From Hoeflea sp. (GTDB lineage Bacteria > Pseudomonadota > Alphaproteobacteria > Rhizobiales > Rhizobiaceae): a stretch of 59,220 bases of DNA. The stretch's first letter is position 1. Every line of letters starts with the position of its first letter. The notes under the pieces were generated by a model, which was not told the origin of the DNA, did not search any database, and was given only the letters and a program-made list of their open reading frames with translations. The stretch covers positions 1 through 59,220 of the forward strand of contig NZ_JAUXOD010000105.1 in the NCBI RefSeq assembly GCF_030682515.1. The letters run 5' to 3'. Below, one piece after another: positions 54,490 through 59,220 of this stretch. The position numbers were made by a program, and so were the translations under genes.

Positions 54490-54707
54490 CGCAAACGCTC
54501 AAATCCGCCGAAACCGATTAACCAAGGGTTTGGAATTCCTGACAAATCGTGAATCCAGAAGTCCCGGCGTGGAGCCGGGATCGAGCAGGCGAAAGCCTGA
54601 TCCCAGGTCAAGTCCGGCTCCCCAAAGGTTAACAGCGGCCCTCTTCGAGTTGACAGTGCGCTGCCCTTCTCAGGGCGGATTAGTGGCCACGACGGAATCT
54701 CGGACCC

Positions 54708-54789
54708 AGATGTAGTGGAGAACAAAGGGCCAACAAAGCCAGGTCGGTGATTCGTCGTCGGTTCGTTCCGCGGCTGTTCCAAAGGTTAA
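54708..54789 (+). repeat. 82-bp block, copy 2
   Basis: Exactly 300 bp from copy 1, with identical internal spacing (AGAT 54708, GAACAAA 54720, GATTCG 54749). The core differs by two base changes (GTCGTCGGTTCG instead of GTCGCCGATTCG), then CGGCTGTTCC and AAAGGTTAA. Confidence 0.75.
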
Positions 54790-54989
54790 CTCGAGCCGCT
54801 AAAGTGCAATCTATTACGTTTACGAAGTGTTTGGAATTCCTAACAAATGATGAATTTCAGCAGATCCGTCCCGGGTCCTCGGCCGGAGCCGAAAACGGAT
54901 AATTCGAAAGGTTAACGGCATCGGCCGGATCGGGCCAAAACAGCGCAGGGCCGATTCAGCATCTGGTGGCCCGGAGACAGTGATTTCCC

Positions 54990-55070
54990 AGATGTTGCGG
55001 TGAACAAAAGCGGAATCAGACCGAGTCATTGATTCGTCGCCGATTCGTTCCGTCACTGTTCCAAGGGTTA
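54990..55070 (+). repeat. 82-bp block, copy 3
   Basis: Lies 282 bp from copy 2 with the same spacing (AGAT 54990, GAACAAA 55002, GATTCGTCGCCGATTCG 55031). The right part is GTCACTGTTCC, then AAGGGTTAA, one base shorter. It ends 77 bp before the helicase ATG. Confidence 0.75.
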
Positions 55071-55147
55071 ATCCGCGGCCTTGGCGCGGGCTCGAATTTA
55101 GCCCTGTTCCGGCCGCGCCGATGTGTTAGGTACTTGCCGTCTTGAGC

Positions 55148-58100
55148 ATGTTACGGACACTGATGCCCGCTTCTCCCAGCCATTCGCCGAAACCCCTGAT
55201 CCTGTCCGGACGCGGCGTCACAGCCGTGCTCGGCCCGACCAACACCGGCAAGACCCACTATGCCATCGAGCGCATGGCGGCGCATTCGTCGGGCGTGATC
55301 GGACTGCCGCTCAGGCTGCTGGCGCGCGAGGTCTATGGCCGGATGGTCGACAAGGTCGGCGTCAAGAATGTGTCGCTGGTCACCGGCGAGGAAAAGATCA
55401 CTCCGGCGGGCGCGCGCTATTCGGTCTGCACCGTGGAAGCGATGCCGCAGGAAACCAATGCCGCCTTCGTCGCCATCGACGAGGTCCAGATCGCGGGCGA
55501 CCTCGAGCGGGGACACGTGTTCACCGACCGGATCCTGTCGTTGCGCGGCCGCGAGGAGACGCTGCTCCTGGGGTCGGCGACGGTGCGCGGGATCCTCGAG
55601 CAGCTGCTGCCGGGGATCACCATCGTCGAGCGCCCGCGCCTGTCGGAGCTGCATTACGCGGGATCCAAGAAGATCACCCGGCTGCCGCGACGATCGGCGA
55701 TCGTGGCATTCTCGGCCGAAGAGGTCTATGCGATCGCCGAGTTGGTGCGGCGCCAGCGCGGAGGCGCGGCGGTGGTGCTGGGGGCCTTGAGCCCGCGCAC
55801 GCGCAACGCCCAGGTCGAACTCTACCAGAACGGCGACGTCGATTACCTGGTCGCCACCGACGCGATCGGCATGGGGCTCAACCTCGATGTCGACCACGTG
55901 GCCTTCGCCCAGGACCGAAAGTTCGACGGTTATTCCTACCGGCAGCTGACGGCCTCCGAATTCGGCCAGATCGCCGGCCGCGCCGGACGGCATGTGCGCG
56001 ATGGCACCTTCGGGGTCACCGGACAGGTGGAACCCTTGCCCGACGATCTGGTGCAGCGGCTCGAAAGCCATGTCTTCGAGCCGGTCAGGATCCTGCAGTG
56101 GCGTTCCAAGCAGCTGGATTTTTCCACCCTGAAGGCGCTGCAGGCGAGTCTCGAGCAGATCCCTGCGGTCCAGGGCCTGACGCGGGCGCTGCCGGCCGTC
56201 GACCAGCGGGCGCTTGAGCACCTGGTCAATGATTTCGAAGTGCGCGATCTGGCGAGCTCGCCCAAAAATGTCGCCACCCTGTGGGACGTCTGTTCGCTGC
56301 CCGATTACCGGCGGATCGCGCCGGCGCAGCATGCGGACCTGATCGCGACGATCTACCGGGACCTGATCCGCACGGGCGCCGTGAACGAGGATTTCCTGGC
56401 CGAACAGGTGCGCCGGACCGACTCCACCGATGGCGAGATCGACACCCTGTCCGCCCGGATCTCGCAAATTAGGACCTGGACATATATTTCGAATCGGGCC
56501 GAATGGCTTGCCGATCCGACACACTGGCAGGAAAAGACGCGCGAAATTGAGGACCGATTGTCCGATGCGCTGCATGAAAGGTTGACGAAACGCTTTGTTG
56601 ACCGCAGGACATCTGTGCTCATGAGGCGCCTGAGAGAGAACGCGATGCTCGAAGCTGAAATCAGTGTGAACGGTGATGTCTTTGTTGAAGGTCACCATGT
56701 TGGACAATTGGCCGGATTCCGGTTTGTCGCCGACTCCTCGGCGGACGGGCCCGACGCCAAGGCGGTGATCGCCGCTGCGCAGAAGGCGCTGGCGCTCGAG
56801 TTCGAGGCGCGGGCGGCGCGGCTGCACGCCTCGGGCAATTCCGACTTCGCCATTGGCGCCGACGGCACCGTGCGCTGGCTCGGCGATCCGGTGGCGCGGC
56901 TGGCGGCGGGCGATCATGTGCTCAAGCCGCGGTCGATCCTGCTGGCCGACGAGCAACTGACCGGCACGGCGCGCGATTTCGTCGTCGCCCGCATCGACCG
57001 CTTCGTCAATCATCACATCGCCACCGTGCTCAAGCCGCTGGACGACCTGACCCGTGCGGAGGACCTTGACGGTCTGGCTCGCGGCCTGGCGTTCCGCCTG
57101 GCGGAGAACCTCGGGATCCTGTTCCGCCGGGACGTGGCCGAGATGATCAAGGATCTCGACCAGGCGGCGCGCGCCAGCCTGCGCAAATACGGCATCCGCT
57201 TCGGCGCCTACCACATCTTCATGCCAGCGCTGCTCAAGCCCGCGCCGGCCGAACTGGTGACGCTTCTGTGGGCGCTCGCCAATGACGGCTTCGGCAAGCC
57301 CGGCTATGGCGATGTGACGCCGCTCTTGGCCGCCGGCCGCACGTCGGTGGCCACCGATCCCGAGATCGATCGCGAATTCTACCGCCTGGCCGGGTTCCGG
57401 TTCCTGGGCAAGCGCGCCGTGCGCGTCGATATCCTGGAGCGGCTGGCCGATCTGATCCGCCCGGCGCTGCAGTGGAAGCCCGGCGTGCCGGGCGCGCGTC
57501 CGGAAGCCGCCTATGACGGCCGCCGCTTCATCACCACCACCGGCATGCTGTCGATCCTGGGCGCGACGCAGGACGATATCGAGGAGATCCTCAAGGGGCT
57601 CGGCTACCGCGCCGATTCCGTCCCGGCCGAGGAAGCCCAGACCCATATCGCCACGCTGGATGCCGCCCAGGCGGCGACGGCAAATCCGGCCGATTCCGGT
57701 CCGGTGGTCGAGGTCGTGGTGTCCCGCACGGCGGCCGAACGTCCGCCAAAGCCCGCTGCGGCGCCCAGTGCCGCCGGGACCTCATCGGCTGACGCGACCC
57801 CGGCTGACGCTGCCCACACCGAAGAAGCCGATGCTGCCGAGGCGCCGGCGCAGGCAGACACAACACCGGTTGCAGAGACCGATTCGGTCGGGTCCAGCGA
57901 TGCGGCGCCCGTCTCCGAGCCCGTGGCCGTGCCGGCGGAAGCCGATGCGACACCTGAAGCCGAAGGCAAGCCGGAAACAGCCGCCGCGGAAGAGGCCGAA
58001 GCGCCGCGTCCGGTGCTGCTGTGGCGGCCCGGTGGACGCCAGGATGGCCAGCAGCGCGGACCGCGCCATGGCGCCGGCGCTCCCGGAGCGCCTGGCGAAG

Positions 58101-58435
58101 GCCGCGGCCGGCGCGACCGGGGCAACCGGTCCGGCGACAAGCCGGCCGTCGAAACTGGCGGAGAAGCCGAGGCGCGTCCCGGCAACAAGGGGAATCGCGG
58201 CAAGCCGGCGCATCACCACGGCAAGGGCGGACCTGGCAAGGGCGGTTCGGGCAAGGGCGGACCCGGCGGCAGGGGCGGCCCCGACAGGGGTGGTCCTGAC
58301 CGGGGCGGTCCGGACCGGGGCGCCACCGTGCATGACAGCGGTCGCAACGACCGGCCGGTCCGCAAGGAAAAGCCGATCGATCCGGATTCGCCCTTTGCGG
58401 CGCTGGCGGCCCTGCGCGACAAACTGAAGAAGTAG
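55148..58435 (+). CDS. SUV3-like ATP-dependent RNA helicase with disordered tail
   Basis: A 1095-residue superfamily-2 helicase related to mitochondrial Suv3. Motif I is LGPTNTGKTHYA, LPLRLLAREV is Ia, DEVQ is motif II, LLGSATVR is III, TDAIGMGLNLDV is V and QIAGRAGRH is VI. A long alphaproteobacterial helical C-terminal region follows to about residue 830, then an Ala/Glu/Pro-rich tail. The last ~100 residues are Gly/Arg/Lys-rich (HHGKGGPGKGGSGKGG, PDRGGPDRGGPDRG). The tail probably binds RNA. It would unwind RNA in decay or processing. The start is uncertain: TTG 55142, ATG 55148 or ATG 55163. The S4 gene follows 11 bp after the stop. Confidence 0.9.
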   Translation: MLRTLMPASPSHSPKPLILSGRGVTAVLGPTNTGKTHYAIERMAAHSSGVIGLPLRLLAREVYGRMVDKVGVKNVSLVTGEEKITPAGARYSVCTVEAMPQETNAAFVAIDEVQIAGDLERGHVFTDRILSLRGREETLLLGSATVRGILEQLLPGITIVERPRLSELHYAGSKKITRLPRRSAIVAFSAEEVYAIAELVRRQRGGAAVVLGALSPRTRNAQVELYQNGDVDYLVATDAIGMGLNLDVDHVAFAQDRKFDGYSYRQLTASEFGQIAGRAGRHVRDGTFGVTGQVEPLPDDLVQRLESHVFEPVRILQWRSKQLDFSTLKALQASLEQIPAVQGLTRALPAVDQRALEHLVNDFEVRDLASSPKNVATLWDVCSLPDYRRIAPAQHADLIATIYRDLIRTGAVNEDFLAEQVRRTDSTDGEIDTLSARISQIRTWTYISNRAEWLADPTHWQEKTREIEDRLSDALHERLTKRFVDRRTSVLMRRLRENAMLEAEISVNGDVFVEGHHVGQLAGFRFVADSSADGPDAKAVIAAAQKALALEFEARAARLHASGNSDFAIGADGTVRWLGDPVARLAAGDHVLKPRSILLADEQLTGTARDFVVARIDRFVNHHIATVLKPLDDLTRAEDLDGLARGLAFRLAENLGILFRRDVAEMIKDLDQAARASLRKYGIRFGAYHIFMPALLKPAPAELVTLLWALANDGFGKPGYGDVTPLLAAGRTSVATDPEIDREFYRLAGFRFLGKRAVRVDILERLADLIRPALQWKPGVPGARPEAAYDGRRFITTTGMLSILGATQDDIEEILKGLGYRADSVPAEEAQTHIATLDAAQAATANPADSGPVVEVVVSRTAAERPPKPAAAPSAAGTSSADATPADAAHTEEADAAEAPAQADTTPVAETDSVGSSDAAPVSEPVAVPAEADATPEAEGKPETAAAEEAEAPRPVLLWRPGGRQDGQQRGPRHGAGAPGAPGEGRGRRDRGNRSGDKPAVETGGEAEARPGNKGNRGKPAHHHGKGGPGKGGSGKGGPGGRGGPDRGGPDRGGPDRGATVHDSGRNDRPVRKEKPIDPDSPFAALAALRDKLKK
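58214..58322 (+). repeat. In-frame tandem repeat in the helicase tail
   Basis: Two sets of degenerate 15-bp units lie here. Several copies encode GKGGP/GKGGS from about 58214, then three copies encode PDRGG from about 58276. They keep the reading frame, so unit number can vary without breaking the gene. Confidence 0.7.
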
Positions 58436-58446
58436 GCCCAGATCTG

Positions 58447-58836
58447 GTGGAGCAGCCGGAGCGACAGCGCATCGACAAGTGGCTGTTCTTCGCGCGCGTC
58501 GCCAAGTCCCGGACGCTGGCGGGCAAGCTTGCCGCAGGCGGCAATGTCCGGGTCAACCGGGAGAAGATCGACCAGGCGAGTTTCCTGATCAAGCCCGGCG
58601 ACGCGCTGACCATCACGCTGGAACGGCGCATCCTGGTGCTCAAGGTTCTGGGATGCGGCCTGCGCCGCGGCCCGGCGCCCGAAGCGCAACTGCTCTATGA
58701 GGACATAACCCCAAAATCCGCCGCCGCTGACGAGCCAAAGGCGTTCACGCCGCAGCGCGAACCGGGAGCGGGCCGTCCCACCAAGCGGGACCGTAGAAAA
58801 ATTGATCGATTTCGCAATCCGGACGAGGGCGCATGA
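58447..58836 (+). CDS. S4-domain RNA-binding protein (Hsp15/HslR-like)
   Basis: A 129-residue protein. The S4 domain RIDKWLFFARVAKSRTLAGK, then LAAGGNVRVNREKIDQASFL and IKPGDALTI, occupies residues 8-55. A basic tail ends in GRPTKRDRRKIDRFRNP, as in Hsp15 relatives that bind stalled 50S subunits carrying nascent chains. The start is GTG 58447. It is 11 bp behind the helicase and probably in one operon with it. Confidence 0.9.
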   Translation: MEQPERQRIDKWLFFARVAKSRTLAGKLAAGGNVRVNREKIDQASFLIKPGDALTITLERRILVLKVLGCGLRRGPAPEAQLLYEDITPKSAAADEPKAFTPQREPGAGRPTKRDRRKIDRFRNPDEGA

Positions 58837-59107
58837 TTCTCCCTTGACCGGGGCCATTGCGGGGAAAGCCATGCCCAATGTCCCAAGCCTGCAGCACGCT
58901 TTGTCCGCCGGCCCGCTGCTGCGGCGCATTGTCGAAATCTGATGTCTTGCAAAGCGTGCGCAAAGCCGGTACCTCAGCGCCGATGTTCGCTGCAGTGCAA
59001 GCGGCCCAGACTTGAACGCGTAGCATTGCAGCGCTCTGAAATGATGCAGTCCCGGCTCGCCGCACGACCACGCGAGCGGGAACCGCATGGAGCCTCAGGA
59101 GAGACGT

Positions 59108-59220
59108 ATGACCTATGTGGTGACTGACAATTGCATCCGCTGCAAATACATGGATTGCGTTGAGGTCTGCCCCGTGGACTGTTTCTACGAAGGCGAGAAC
59201 ATGCTGGTCATCCATCCCGA
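59108..59220 (+). CDS. fdxA: Ferredoxin FdxA (7Fe type), 3' end cut by window edge
   Basis: Only the first 37 codons are present. [20 protein letters not shown], then [16 protein letters not shown], shows the CxxC...C...CP cluster ligands of [3Fe-4S][4Fe-4S] ferredoxins, small electron carriers. GGAGAG lies upstream of ATG 59108. The 271 bp before it hold no gene I can support. In rhizobia this gene commonly follows the S4 gene and precedes carD. Confidence 0.95.
   Translation, partial: MTYVVTDNCIRCKYMDCVEVCPVDCFYEGENMLVIHP

Larger units (their letters stand above)
54285..55147. other. Gene-free region with triplicated 82-bp blocks
   Basis: About 860 bp between a pseudogene and the helicase. 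It lacks a credible gene on either strand but is highly structured: three diverged units each contain the 82-bp block listed separately, preceded by AAAG(A/G)TTAAC (54326, 54624, 54907). The first two units are also followed by TTTGGAATTCCT (54529, 54830). GANTC sites are frequent. It ends about 75 bp before the helicase start and so includes that gene's promoter. Confidence 0.6.

Noticed and set aside
54239-54502. Leftward 87-codon open frame over the pseudogene end
   Set aside because: It is antisense to the recognisable protein fragments and spans the start of the repeats; it has no supporting motif.
54486-55056. Leftward open frames (98 and 78 codons) in the repeat region
   Set aside because: The two frames read the repeat copies in different phases, lack domains and good ribosome sites, and the strongest conservation is at DNA level (phased motifs), so I treat the region as non-coding.
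54408-55070. CRISPR array
   Set aside because: There are only three blocks of 82 bp, with spacers over 200 bp and internal divergence; no cas genes are nearby.
54408-55070. Chromosomal replication origin
   Set aside because: I see no DnaA-box cluster of the TTATCCACA type and no usual oriC neighbour genes (hemE, dnaA, dnaN); the idea remains open only as a weak alternative.
55151-57646. An 831-codon leftward open frame opposite the helicase
   Set aside because: All helicase motifs are on the plus strand; the minus frame shows only shadow composition.

Overview
The window looks like a piece of an alphaproteobacterial chromosome of the order Hyphomicrobiales (Rhizobiales), probably a Hoeflea/Rhizobiaceae-like organism. 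This is inferred from GC-rich coding with GTG/TTG starts, a 1152-residue rhizobial-type pyruvate carboxylase, phaR beside phaA-phaB, the SUV3-type helicase / S4 protein / fdxA order at the right end, and dispersed CTAGAGCG-type palindromes. No rRNA or complete tRNA gene is present, so the species cannot be fixed.

Region 1 (1 to about 9631) is a low-GC accessory island. It carries a restriction-modification locus (a 5'-truncated C5 methyltransferase facing a Vsr / C5 methyltransferase / endonuclease operon). Next comes an unrecognised two-gene module (a pentapeptide/HEAT-like protein and a 261-residue orphan). A mobilisation module follows (oriT-like palindromes, a MobC-like protein, a relaxase with a nested out-of-frame gene) with small hypothetical genes. 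The island ends at a 20-bp match to the 3' end of a tRNA-Ser gene (9612-9631), which I read as an attachment site.

Region 2 (9850-36752) is core-like and mostly single-function: an mhqO/mhqD-type dioxygenase-hydrolase pair with a LysR regulator; an RND efflux pump with a divergent TetR regulator; an Orn/Lys/Arg decarboxylase and Hyi-type isomerase; an MFS transporter divergent from a fatty-acid desaturase; cspA; rpmF; a GST; mtgA; ispA; a hybrid histidine kinase; a cupin; a chemoreceptor with a c-haem motif; ispG; tspO; a DUF2189 protein; an ArsR regulator and an RpiR regulator.

Region 3 (36874-45185) is a catabolic cluster transcribed to the right, divergent from rpiR: an N-formylglutamate-amidohydrolase-like enzyme, a TRAP transporter (Q, M, P), a glutamine-synthetase-like ligase, a 59-residue protein, an aldehyde dehydrogenase and an iron alcohol dehydrogenase, closed by a perfect 17-bp hairpin. 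The gene set fits uptake and gamma-glutamylation of an amino alcohol, two oxidations, and hydrolytic release. That pathway is inferred, not demonstrated.

Region 4 (45348-59220) holds a LuxR solo, pyruvate carboxylase, a small membrane protein, a GlcG/HbpS protein, phaR, phaA-phaB and a multiply frameshifted pseudogene. About 860 bp without a gene then carries three copies of an 82-bp block, spaced 300 and 282 bp apart, ahead of the SUV3-like RNA helicase, an S4 protein and the start of fdxA.
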